DNA of 49,222 nucleotides, from positions 1 through 49,222 of the forward strand of contig NZ_JAUXXZ010000074.1 of the NCBI RefSeq assembly GCF_030684675.1. Reading direction: 5' to 3'. The position numbers were made by a program, and so were the translations under genes. Positions 34,506-42,783 of this stretch are shown here, one piece after another (the stretch's first letter is position 1; each line of letters begins with the position of its first letter). The notes beneath the pieces were generated by a model. The model was not told the DNA's origin. It searched no databases and saw only the letters and a program-made list of their open reading frames with translations. The DNA comes from Daejeonella sp. (GTDB taxonomy: Bacteria; Bacteroidota; Bacteroidia; Sphingobacteriales; Sphingobacteriaceae).

Positions 34506-34892
34506 TTTTATCTAATTTCAAATTTCATTGGTTCCTGTCTGTTATCCCAAAAAAAGAGCATCTCGATCTTATCTGGTTTAAATCATAAAAAACAGATGAT
34601 ATTTGATCTCAAATTGCCTCAAAAGTTTTAACGCCGGTTTCGGAAATAATAACCGGCAAACTCATTTGCTAATAGCTATCTTATCCTTAAACTCTTCTAA
34701 TGTTATACTTAAGTTTCCATAATACAAATTCGTTAATATCTTTCTAATGAAGAGATTGCCTCAGACTATCTTTTAATATTACCTGGCAGCTTTTTTTAAG
34801 TTCTTTACTTATACGCTCATATTAACTCAAATTTACAAATTATCATGCAATAATTATTCTATCCATTTAGCGCGGCGACCAGATAGTTATCG

Positions 34893-35052
34893 GGTGACGG
34901 ATTTAAATGTATAGCGCCTAAGTAAATTCGTAAGTCTGAACTACCCGACTTGCGAAATCACCTGACAGAGCGGAAAGTCGATTTCGTCAGTCACTTTTAG
35001 ATATGGTGACTGACGAATTTAAATGTATAACGCCTAAGTAAATTCGTAAGTC
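34893..35052. repeat. 106-bp palindromic elements, one 3' fragment and one full copy
   Basis: A 3' fragment (about 34893-34936) with GACGGATTTAAATG...TTCGTAAGTC, linker TGAACTACCC (same as between units A and B), then a full unit at 34947-35052. The full unit has 12-bp inner arms (TTCGTCAGTCAC and GTGACTGACGAA). It ends 62 bp before the SGNH esterase start. Confidence 0.9.
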
Positions 35053-35114
35053 AATAATCCTTTTAGGAAACAAAACCCTAAATCTGTATTTTCGGATTCC
35101 CTTATTCAAATGAT

Positions 35115-35789
35115 ATGTTCAAAATAAAATTGTACGGCATACTTTTCCTCTTTGCCATTCTCAGCGCATGTGGAAACGGTGAAAATAAAAAAGCCGAAAG
35201 TGAAACTGCTGATAGTTTAAGTGTCCAAAAAGTAACTGAAAAGAAAAATATTCTTGTTTTTGGAAATAGTCTTACTGCCGGACTCGGGGTTGAGCCTGAT
35301 GAAGCCTTTCCGGCACTTATCGGAAATAAAATTGATTCCTTAAATCTTCCTTATGAAGTGATCAATGCCGGATTAAGTGGTGAAACTACTGCCGCCGGAA
35401 AAGAACGAATCAATTGGTTATTAAAACAAAAAGTCGATGTGTTCGTGCTCGAACTGGGTGCAAATGATGGTTTAAGAGGGATTCCGCTTACTGAAACCCG
35501 GAAGAACCTGCAGAGTATCATTGACCAGGTAAAAGCTAAATATCCTGAAGCGAAACTGATAATGACCGGCATGGAAGTACCACCCAATATGGGTAGCAAA
35601 TATGCTTCTGAATTCAGGGTGATCTTTCCGGAGCTGGCTAAGAAAAACAATATGGCATTGGTTCCATTCCTGCTCGATAAGGTTGGTGGTGTTCCTGCAC
35701 TGAATCAGAGCGACGGCATCCATCCTATTCCTGAAGGCCATAAAATATTAGCCGAAAATGTATGGGTAGTATTGAAAGAGCTCCTCTAA
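35115..35789 (+). CDS. SGNH-hydrolase lipoprotein (TesA/arylesterase-like)
   Basis: A 224-residue lipoprotein (LFLFAILSAC lipobox, Cys about 19) of the TesA/lysophospholipase L1 type. The SGNH blocks are visible: Ser52 in FGNSLTAGLG, Asn117 in ELGAND, and Asp200 and His203 in SDGIHPIPEGH. The family cleaves ester or thioester bonds of lipids or small aryl esters; here it acts outside the cytoplasm. A GC-rich terminator hairpin follows 10 bp after the stop. Upstream lies the 106-bp repeat cluster, so the promoter must lie in the last 60 bp or within the repeats. Confidence 0.92.
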   Translation: MFKIKLYGILFLFAILSACGNGENKKAESETADSLSVQKVTEKKNILVFGNSLTAGLGVEPDEAFPALIGNKIDSLNLPYEVINAGLSGETTAAGKERINWLLKQKVDVFVLELGANDGLRGIPLTETRKNLQSIIDQVKAKYPEAKLIMTGMEVPPNMGSKYASEFRVIFPELAKKNNMALVPFLLDKVGGVPALNQSDGIHPIPEGHKILAENVWVVLKELL

Positions 35790-35799
35790 TGAAACGAAA

Positions 35800-35817
35800 G
35801 GCCCCGCTCCCGGGGCC
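35800..35817. terminator. GC-rich terminator hairpin
   Basis: GGCCCCG and CGGGGCC, seven perfect pairs with a CTCC loop, lying between the convergent esterase gene and the outer-membrane protein gene. Followed by ATTTC on the plus strand and preceded by GAAA, so it may work both ways. Confidence 0.75.
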
Positions 35818-35839
35818 ATTTCAACCAATCAACATTAAA

Positions 35840-38290
35840 CTAATTCTTAATTCGTCTTTGCTCATCTTCCAGTCCGGTTGAGCGGCGGCGTTCGGGTTTA
35901 ATTTCAGTCTTCCCGAAACGATAGCTCAGACTTAAACGGCCAACCCGGGTTTCATTTTTCTGCTCCAGGTTGTAGTTAAGTCCGGTATAAGCACTGGTTA
36001 TTGTTTGGCGGCGGGTATCAAATACATCGCTTAGCGCAAATTTTATGTTTACCCGCTTGTTAAGTAAAGTTTTACTGATACCCAGATCAATACCATATTG
36101 TGAACTTATTTTCAAAGTCCCATACTCAATCGGGGATCTGTAATCAGCCATAAGCTCAGCACTTAAGGTCTTGCTGATACTGAATTTATGCTGGGAGTTA
36201 ACTTGAAATGCTACTTTTCCGCTGTTCAGATCCTGCCCTCGGAGGTCGGAAGAACGAAATCCCAGATAATATGCAAGCACATTATTACTGCTGCTCCACC
36301 ATTTGCTTAAAGTGAGCGGGGCATTCAGGTTTAACCCATAATTGATCTGTTTATCCAGATTCTCATTGGTCTGGAATAATGCCTTTTTTGCAGTATCAGG
36401 AAGCAAAACCTCGGTAATAACATCCCTGGTTAGGCTATAATTTAATGATAGATTATAGGTCTTTTTATAGTTGTAAGATACTTCATAATTATTGGTGTAC
36501 TGCGGATTCAGGAATGGATTTCCCTGGTTATAGGTGTACTGATCCAGAAAATAAATGAATGGGTTTAGGGCATCATAGCTCGGGCGGTCGATACGGCGAC
36601 TGTATGAGAAGGACATATCAAGATTTTTTGATAAGGTCTGATTGATAAAAAGGCTTGGAAAAACATCCAGATAGCTACGTTCAACCAGTTTGGAAGTAGT
36701 GATGGAATTTCCCTTCGAATTTGTTTGCTCTGCCCTCAATCCAAACTGAACACTTGTTTTCTTAAACTGCTTGTTCAGATTTGTATAGGCAGCATTTACA
36801 TTTTCATCATATACAAACTGATTGCTTCTTCGGCTATCATTTTCCCAATTGCTGCTTTTCAGTTCCTCAAACCTGAAATCATTGTCGGTTTTAACAATAC
36901 TGCTCTTTATGCCGGCTTCAAATTTCATGGTCTTATTCAAAGGCAGGGTATAATCTGCTTTAAGTGCCTTAATATTGATCAGCGAGGGGGTACTGTTCCT
37001 GATTAAAGAAGGGGCTTTATTAGGTCCATTATAATTCACAAAACGGTTATCATAAAGAGTTCTGTTATCGCCATTAAAACGTGAATAGTCAAGGTCAACC
37101 GAAAGCTCCATTCCCGAAGTATCCAGGACAGATTTATAATTCAAATTATAAGCCATATTACTGTACTTATTTTTTTCATTGTTGATAGCAATCACCGACG
37201 AATCGGCCTGGCTGAATGATCGCCCAATAGCAGTTATATTATTGTTCAAATCTGAACCTGAATTGCTGTAACCATTCAATAGAAATCCCAGTGTATTATT
37301 CTTATTCAGAAAAAAGTCAAGCCCTGCTTTAAAATTATTGCTATCGCTCTTCCTTAATGAATTTACCTGCTGCCCGAAATAGGTCATCACATTTGAATTT
37401 GAAACCTCCCTGTTGATGCTCATATCCTGACCCCGATCAACACTTGAGAAATTATAGTTTCCAAAAAGATTAATATCCTTGTTTCTGTGATTCAATGAAA
37501 GTCCGGCATTTGAACGATAATTATCCCCATAGCCAGTACCCGCTGTAAGGGTACCGTTTGTACCGACATTATTGCTCTTTTTGGTTTTAATATTGATAAT
37601 CCCTGAATTTCCGGCTGCATCATATTTGGCTGAAGGGTTGGTGATGAGTTCGATGGTTTCGATCTGTGAACTGGGCATACTTTTCAGCAGGTTCGCTACA
37701 TCTGCATTACTCATATAGGTCTGCTTGCCATCAATCATAACCAAAACACCCTGTTTGCCCTGCATGGCTATGTTATCATTCTGGTCGACGGTAACCCCCG
37801 GGGCCCTCTGAAGTACCTCCAGTGCTGTTGAACCTGCTGATACACTGCTGTTTTCAACATTTACAACCAGCCTGTCCATTTTCCACTCTACAAATGGCTT
37901 AATGGCTCTCACAGTTACTTCTCCAAGCATTTTACTATCCTTTGCTACGATAATCTCAGGGAAATTCATAACAGGATTAGCCTGATTGATACTGAATGAT
38001 TTAGTACTTATTTTCTTAAATCCTATCATGCTGGCGGTCAGAAAATAGTCTCCTGTGGGTAAATCAGAAAGTAAAAACTTTCCTTCCAGATCGCTTACAG
38101 CTGTACGTACGAGTGAAGAATCAAGGCTTTTCAAAAGGCTGATAGTCGCAAAGTCAAGGGGCTTTTTTTCTTCATCCAATACAGTTCCGCTAATTTTTGA
38201 TCCCGAAATTTTGCTTTGGGCAAAGCCGGATCCTGCAGCGCAAAGGAAAAAAAGTACAGTAAGTAAAGAAGCAAAGTATAGTTTATTCAT
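35840..38290 (-). CDS. Outer-membrane beta-barrel family protein (TonB-dependent-receptor-like)
   Basis: A protein of about 816 residues. It has a signal peptide (LLTVLFFLCAAGSGFAQ), a carboxypeptidase-regulatory-like beta-sandwich domain (about 26-110), a plug-like domain with MDRLVVNVENSS and VLVMIDGKQTYMSNADV (about 125-225), then a beta-barrel to the C-terminus. This is the architecture of Bacteroidota OMP beta-barrel proteins related to SusC/TonB receptors but shorter. It has no SusD partner here, so it stands alone and its ligand is unknown. The frame opens at a TTG (38314), but the ATG at 38290 begins a proper signal peptide. Confidence 0.9.
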   Translation of the reverse strand: MNKLYFASLLTVLFFLCAAGSGFAQSKISGSKISGTVLDEEKKPLDFATISLLKSLDSSLVRTAVSDLEGKFLLSDLPTGDYFLTASMIGFKKISTKSFSINQANPVMNFPEIIVAKDSKMLGEVTVRAIKPFVEWKMDRLVVNVENSSVSAGSTALEVLQRAPGVTVDQNDNIAMQGKQGVLVMIDGKQTYMSNADVANLLKSMPSSQIETIELITNPSAKYDAAGNSGIINIKTKKSNNVGTNGTLTAGTGYGDNYRSNAGLSLNHRNKDINLFGNYNFSSVDRGQDMSINREVSNSNVMTYFGQQVNSLRKSDSNNFKAGLDFFLNKNNTLGFLLNGYSNSGSDLNNNITAIGRSFSQADSSVIAINNEKNKYSNMAYNLNYKSVLDTSGMELSVDLDYSRFNGDNRTLYDNRFVNYNGPNKAPSLIRNSTPSLINIKALKADYTLPLNKTMKFEAGIKSSIVKTDNDFRFEELKSSNWENDSRRSNQFVYDENVNAAYTNLNKQFKKTSVQFGLRAEQTNSKGNSITTSKLVERSYLDVFPSLFINQTLSKNLDMSFSYSRRIDRPSYDALNPFIYFLDQYTYNQGNPFLNPQYTNNYEVSYNYKKTYNLSLNYSLTRDVITEVLLPDTAKKALFQTNENLDKQINYGLNLNAPLTLSKWWSSSNNVLAYYLGFRSSDLRGQDLNSGKVAFQVNSQHKFSISKTLSAELMADYRSPIEYGTLKISSQYGIDLGISKTLLNKRVNIKFALSDVFDTRRQTITSAYTGLNYNLEQKNETRVGRLSLSYRFGKTEIKPERRRSTGLEDEQRRIKN

Positions 38291-38931
38291 TTCTATTTTT
38301 AAAATTTCGCACAAAAGACTCCTGAGAATCTTTTCGATGATTCTTGCTACAAAACAGGAAATCTGATTGCTGGTATTGGTTTAAATGTATTTGTTAATAA
38401 GACGGCAGGGAAAAGAATAGGTTACAGTAAAAATGTGAAAAAGGGATTTTCGCATATCGGGGGGCTTTGGCTTATTGGGTTGGCAAAGGGAATATATTCT
38501 TATAATTACTGATAATCTTACACACCACCCCCTTTAATTCCCCCGCCGGCGGGGGACACTACCGCTAATGCACAGCGCTAGAGGATAATCTGTTTATAGT
38601 TTATTTTAGATGCCACGCCGTCCTCCACAGGAGGGGCTGTGATTTGCCCGGTGAGGTGGCATGGGGAGGTGGCGGGTCAAGCCCGCCATGACAACGCATT
38701 GGTGGTTTAATAAGGAATACGGCGCGGAGGCCGGAATCTGACTCAATAAATACTGATTTGTCATCCTGGCGGATGCAAGGACCTCAATTATAAAATTGAT
38801 TGTCCCCTTTCTAAGCTCAATAATCTATTTTCAGTTCTTATTACTAAGTTCCTTCTCCTACTGCAGGCTGGGATAACATCCTACTCCAAATGAAATAAAA
38901 AGATATAGATTTTGTTTACTTTTCGCAATTC
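38291..38931. other. 641-bp spacer with dispersed repeats
   Basis: No gene is supported. It holds the GC-rich palindromic repeat copy 2 (38525-38556, palindrome 38540-38555), further G/C-rich inverted stretches to about 38690 (GGCGGG...CCCGCC near 38671-38687), two GTCATCCTG/ATAACATCCT-type dispersed repeats (about 38760 and 38870) and a heptamer tract starting at 38925. The promoter of the outer-membrane protein gene should lie near 38300-38400. Confidence 0.55.
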
Positions 38932-38959
38932 TCAACTCTCCATTCTCAACTCTCCACTA
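38925..38959. repeat. Heptamer tract overlapping the 3' end of a kinase gene
   Basis: GCAATTC, TCAACTC, TCCATTC, TCAACTC, TCCACTA: five units in phase. The minus-strand kinase stop codon (38932-38934) and its last residues (SGELRMES) are encoded within the tract. Confidence 0.85.
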
Positions 38960-40284
38960 CCCACCAGTTCCTCCGGAAAAGCAATCGTAAAGGTCGTTCC
39001 CTTAGAAATCTCAGAAATGATTCCAATTTTTATCTGATGATAATCAGCAATACTTTTTACAATCGATAGTCCGAGGCCATAACCGGCAGATTCCTCCGAC
39101 TGATTTGCTTTCTTGAAACGGTTGAAAATGGTCCCAAGTTCATCTTCGGAAATACCGATACCGGTATCAGTGATATTAATCCCATAAGAACCATCGGGAT
39201 TTAACTGATCCCAGATGCGGATACTTCCATTGCTCTTATTGTACCTGATCGCATTGTTCACCAGATTGTAAACCAACTGGAATAACAGATCGCGGTTAAT
39301 ATTAACGAGCAGGAGATGGTCTGAAAGTTTTGTCTCCAGACTGATCTCCTTTTCACTAAGTCTGTGATTGATCTCATCCAGGACATCATCAAACAATTCG
39401 GCCACAGTTACCGATTCCTTTTTGCTGAACTGTTCATTTTCAATTCTCGAGATCAGGAGCAGTGAATGTACAATGCGTTTGAGCCGGTTCAGGGTTCTTT
39501 GCATTCCGATCAAGCGTAACTGCACCAGTTCTGTTACTTCCTGCTCCACCATCAGGTTTTCAATTTTGTTCTGAAGTATGCCTATCGGAGTCATTAGCTC
39601 GTGCGATGCATTTGCCGTAAATTCCCTTTCCTTCTCAAAAGCTTCATGAATCTGCTGCATCAGACTGATCAGGGAAGTATCCAGGTATTGAAAATCAGTG
39701 GTTGAGGTTTTAACCGGGATTGAATTCTCATTAAATGGGAATTTCCTGTTCCTGATTTTAGTATTGATGATTTCACCCAATGGGCGAAGAAGGTAGCGGG
39801 TATAAAACAGATCTACAACCAGAGTGATCAGAATCAGTGCGAGAAGCACATAAGTTGCAATCCGCTGCAAGGGCCGGTTATACTGATCAATCGTATCAAT
39901 GGTCTTGCCGACTTCCATCAGGTAAGTGCCGCTGTCAGCCGGAAAAGAATGGGTTAAGACCCTGTAATTCAGGGTATCCTGCTCAATGATCCGCTCATCA
40001 GTATAAATTGTATCCATTTTAAAACCTTTGGCGACGGGTTCGAGCGATATATATTCTTCTTTCAGCATGGTATAACTACCATAGCTTTCTTCGCCCTGCA
40101 GATAGGACTCAACCCCATTTTTAGATACCACATCAAGAACCTTTTCTTGCTGCTGCCTGAGGTAATAATCGGTATAGGTTCTGGCAATTCCTCCAATCAG
40201 ATAGGGTAGGGTAAGTACGAAAAGCAATACGATGGCAAGCTTCGACAGCGTAATAAATAGGGTAAGCTTGCTGATTAATTTCAC
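38932..40284 (-). CDS. Sensor histidine kinase of an OmpR-type two-component system
   Basis: A 450-residue kinase. It has a transmembrane helix near 10-30, a periplasmic sensor (about 31-140), a second helix near 142-162, a HAMP-like linker, HisKA with FTANASHELMTPIGILQNKI, then HATPase_c with LVYNLVNNAIRYN, DTGIGIS and GYGLGLSIV. The start is GTG at 40284, overlapping the regulator stop as TAGTG, so translation is coupled. The extreme C-terminal residues SGELRMES derive from a heptamer repeat tract, so the original end was probably different. It pairs with the adjacent response regulator. Upstream operon genes encode envelope proteins, which suggests envelope sensing. Confidence 0.92.
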   Translation of the reverse strand: MKLISKLTLFITLSKLAIVLLFVLTLPYLIGGIARTYTDYYLRQQQEKVLDVVSKNGVESYLQGEESYGSYTMLKEEYISLEPVAKGFKMDTIYTDERIIEQDTLNYRVLTHSFPADSGTYLMEVGKTIDTIDQYNRPLQRIATYVLLALILITLVVDLFYTRYLLRPLGEIINTKIRNRKFPFNENSIPVKTSTTDFQYLDTSLISLMQQIHEAFEKEREFTANASHELMTPIGILQNKIENLMVEQEVTELVQLRLIGMQRTLNRLKRIVHSLLLISRIENEQFSKKESVTVAELFDDVLDEINHRLSEKEISLETKLSDHLLLVNINRDLLFQLVYNLVNNAIRYNKSNGSIRIWDQLNPDGSYGINITDTGIGISEDELGTIFNRFKKANQSEESAGYGLGLSIVKSIADYHQIKIGIISEISKGTTFTIAFPEELVGSGELRMES

Positions 40285-40958
40285 TACTTCCTGATTTTAT
40301 AACCTACACCCCTAACCGTTTCGAGCCATTCAACCGGTCCAAAAGCACTCAGTTTTTTGCGGATATTCTTGATATGGACATCAATGTAATTAGAATCGTA
40401 ATCATCATCTGCAAAGGTGCCCCAGATATGTTCACTTAGCTGCATCCTGGTAAGTACCCTGTTTTTATGCAGGAGCAGGTAGCTGAGCAGGTCAAATTCC
40501 TTTCTGGTCAGATCGATCTCCTTTCCTGAATGGCTGACTATCCTCTTCTGAAGATCGATTTTAAATTCGCCCAGATCAAGTTCATGGGTGTTGACATTAA
40601 ACTTTCTCCGGGATATTGCCTGCATTCTGGATTGTAATTCGAGAAGGGAAAATGGTTTCGGGAGGTAATCATCGGCACCCAGATCCAGACCAACAATGCG
40701 GTCTTCGATATTTCCCCTGGCTGTAAGAATGATGTATGCCGCATCAGGATTTAATTTTTTTGCTTCCTGTAAAACCTTTAGTCCGTCAAGATCGGGTAGT
40801 CCAAGATCCAGCAAAACAAAGTCATAGGGATTCACTCCAAGCATCTCCAGGCCCTTGCGTGCAGTATGGGCAAGGTCACAGATATAAAATGCCTTTTTAA
40901 GGAACGCTTCAACTTCATAAGCCAGCGTCTTTTCGTCTTCGATCAGGAGTACTTTCAA
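40284..40958 (-). CDS. OmpR/PhoB-family response regulator
   Basis: A 224-residue regulator. The receiver has LLIEDEKTLAYEVEAFLKKA, Asp in YDFVLLDLGLPDLDG and Lys in DYLPKPFSLLELQSRM. The winged-helix output has EIDLTRKEFDLLSYLLLHKN and the recognition end YDSNYIDVHIKNIRKKL. It starts at a TTG (40958) one base after the TGA of the outer-membrane-like gene, with no nearer ATG that would keep the first beta-strand, so translational coupling is likely. Its stop overlaps the kinase start. Confidence 0.93.
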   Translation of the reverse strand: MKVLLIEDEKTLAYEVEAFLKKAFYICDLAHTARKGLEMLGVNPYDFVLLDLGLPDLDGLKVLQEAKKLNPDAAYIILTARGNIEDRIVGLDLGADDYLPKPFSLLELQSRMQAISRRKFNVNTHELDLGEFKIDLQKRIVSHSGKEIDLTRKEFDLLSYLLLHKNRVLTRMQLSEHIWGTFADDDYDSNYIDVHIKNIRKKLSAFGPVEWLETVRGVGYKIRK

Positions 40959-40959
40959 A

Positions 40960-41811
40960 TCAGAATTGGTAGTAGAGACTTAAATTAAAAAATGAACGTG
41001 CTTTTTGTTTCGACTCCGAAACATTCTTGCCTAAAGCTGAAATCTGCCAGCCGGTCTCAATCAGATAATTACTCCGGTTATAGCCCAGCAAAAAATTCAT
41101 ATTGTATGAAATCATATCGAAGCTGCTCGCATCCCGGGTAATTCTATAGCTTAACTCCCGGCTTGTTGGATAGGGATCAATTGGCATCGGATTAAGCGGT
41201 CTGTCGCGCCTCACAATATATTCCTCAAGGTAATGAAGCGTGCCTCCTACCACTTCTACACCCGGCTCAAAGGAAATAAAATCATTTTTACTGAATAAAC
41301 TTCCGAGATTTAATGCTTTAGAAGCACTGAACGACATGAATAAATCACGCTGGGTACCAAAGGCATAATAGGTATTCAAACCTGTTTTAAAAATATTCAG
41401 GTCGTAAGCCAAAGAAGCACTCAATGTATTTTCATTTGCAGCGCCCAAAAGAGGAGAGTTTTGAGCAAATATGGAACGGCTGTATCCAACCGCAGCATTG
41501 AAATTTTTTGAGATATCGGCTTCAAATCCGGCAGAAAGATCCAGCTCAGATATGGCCGAACCACCTGCATTGATTAATTTATACGAGCCAGCTGAAAAAT
41601 AAAAACCACTCTTTAAGCGTAAAGATGCATTGGTAAGAACGTAGGGCAATTTTTGTTCTGCGGTTTGTCCGTAATAATTGGCATTATTACCATAAATGCC
41701 GGCAAGGGTAAGGGTAGTCCGCTTAGCATCTTCTTGCGTAGAATCACGCTGGGCAAACGTATTTTCGGCAAAAAGTAATGCAGCTACCAATAAAATGATC
41801 CAACTCTTCAT
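40960..41811 (-). CDS. Predicted outer-membrane beta-barrel protein, unknown function
   Basis: A 283-residue protein with a signal peptide (IILLVAALLFAENTFAQ). Alternating hydrophobic/polar strands run throughout (for example SGFYFSAGSYKLINAGGSAI, FNAAVGYSRSIF, LSASLAYDLNIF) and a terminal aromatic Phe ends SLYYQF, the outer-membrane insertion signal. I recognise no named family. It lies 18 bp after the basic secreted protein gene and directly before the response regulator, whose TTG start abuts its stop. That makes it a likely target or sensor partner of the two-component system. Confidence 0.7.
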   Translation of the reverse strand: MKSWIILLVAALLFAENTFAQRDSTQEDAKRTTLTLAGIYGNNANYYGQTAEQKLPYVLTNASLRLKSGFYFSAGSYKLINAGGSAISELDLSAGFEADISKNFNAAVGYSRSIFAQNSPLLGAANENTLSASLAYDLNIFKTGLNTYYAFGTQRDLFMSFSASKALNLGSLFSKNDFISFEPGVEVVGGTLHYLEEYIVRRDRPLNPMPIDPYPTSRELSYRITRDASSFDMISYNMNFLLGYNRSNYLIETGWQISALGKNVSESKQKARSFFNLSLYYQF

Positions 41812-41829
41812 ATCAAATAAATAGAACCT

Positions 41830-42270
41830 TTAATAATGAATACCTCCAAATCCTTTCTTCGGTATCCTCATCGGTGGTCTTCTTATTGGTATACGGTCGG
41901 TAACTGCCTTGGGCTTTAATTTTGGTATGGAACGGGGTACTTGCTTGATCCCTGATTTCTGACGAATCCTTTGATTTTCAGCATTTATCTCCTCTATTCG
42001 CCTGATATCCTCCGGTCTGTTTTCTCCGGGTCCGTTATCACCCGATCTATTTCCACCTTGCCTGGTATCTGCAGCCGGACGATCCTGTTCTTTTTTTTCG
42101 CCTCCTCTTCTTATTGGAATCGAATCCTGAAAAATAACGGGAACGGCTTCTATAGATAATATTCTGACTGGTTTACCATCAATTTCCTTCTCCACAGCAT
42201 ATAGATTAGCCGGTAGAATGCCAAAAGTGGCAAACAGGAAAATTGTAAGATAAACAGCTATTAATTTCAT
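41830..42270 (-). CDS. Secreted basic proline/arginine-rich protein, unknown
   Basis: A 146-residue protein with a signal peptide (VYLTIFLFATFGILPANLYA). The mature part is low in structure: a short conserved-looking start (KEIDGKPVRILSIEAVPVIF), a G/N/E/R-rich middle with degenerate GENRPED and GGNRSGDNG repeats, and a strongly basic end (PRSIPKLKPKAVTDRIPIRR). It could bind acidic polymer such as lipopolysaccharide or nucleic acid, but this is speculation. It is the second gene of the operon with the two-component system. Confidence 0.55.
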   Translation of the reverse strand: MKLIAVYLTIFLFATFGILPANLYAVEKEIDGKPVRILSIEAVPVIFQDSIPIRRGGEKKEQDRPAADTRQGGNRSGDNGPGENRPEDIRRIEEINAENQRIRQKSGIKQVPRSIPKLKPKAVTDRIPIRRPPMRIPKKGFGGIHY

Positions 42271-42351
42271 TCCGTGTAAAAATAACGAAAGTTTGCCTCA
42301 AAAAGAGGCAAACAATCACTCAAAATAAAGGCAATATATATGATGGAAGCC

Positions 42352-42693
42352 TTAAAAACTCCGAACTCCTGTATTAGTTCGGATATTTGGCTGGCTGATT
42401 TTCGTTCCTGCACCAGTTCTTGTACCAATTCCTGTTCTTGTTCTAACCCCCGTTCCTGATGTACCACCGGCATCGATTCCGGTGCCCCTGCCTCCGGGAT
42501 TACAATCACCTCCCTGCCTGCGCTTTTTACCCTTTACTCCTTCTGCAGGCCTTTGCCCTGTTCTTTGACCCTCAGTACCCATTGTTTGAGTTCCGGTTCC
42601 TCTTCCCCCGCCTCTGCGCATACCTCCACCTGTTTGCGAATACGCAGTAAAGGATAATAGAAATACGATAAAAAATAAAATATAAGTTTTCAT
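42352..42693 (-). CDS. Secreted glycine/arginine/threonine-rich repeat protein, unknown
   Basis: A 113-residue protein with a clear signal peptide (ILFFIVFLLSFTAYSQ). The mature part is almost all Gly, Arg, Thr and Gln, with RGGGRGTGTQ and imperfect GTRTG/GTGVRTRTG repeats, plus a single Cys. The open frame starts three codons upstream at a TTG (42702), but the ATG at 42693 has the Shine-Dalgarno-like GGAAG just ahead and begins the signal peptide directly. That GGAAG is inside one arm of an inverted repeat. The DNA repeats also create a long open frame in another frame (42267-42509), which I take to be a shadow. It leads the operon running to 38932. Confidence 0.6.
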   Translation of the reverse strand: MKTYILFFIVFLLSFTAYSQTGGGMRRGGGRGTGTQTMGTEGQRTGQRPAEGVKGKKRRQGGDCNPGGRGTGIDAGGTSGTGVRTRTGIGTRTGAGTKISQPNIRTNTGVRSF

Positions 42694-42743
42694 GTCTTCC
42701 AATTTTAAGCATGATTTTAAATAATACTTAAAGATTGGAAGAC
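42694..42743 (-). promoter_or_regulatory. Inverted repeat covering the ribosome binding site of the G/R-rich gene
   Basis: On the plus strand, GTCTTCCAATTTTAAG (42694-42709) and CTTAAAGATTGGAAGAC (42727-42743): 10 perfect outer pairs plus an inner AT-rich stem, loop about 17 nt. In minus-strand RNA the second arm ends exactly at the ATG and contains the GGAAG ribosome site. It may be an attenuator, a protein-binding site or a terminator for the cytochrome operon. An 11-bp direct repeat GACTAGATGAA x2 (42741-42762) overlaps it. Confidence 0.5.
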
Positions 42744-42783
42744 TAGATGAAGACTAGATGAATTTTTCGAATTAATTTAAATT

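Noticed and set aside
42267-42509. Separate 80-residue gene overlapping the G/R-rich protein gene
   Set aside because: Its EQEQELVQELVQE pattern is the repeat DNA of the G/R-rich gene read in another frame, with no signal or domain of its own.
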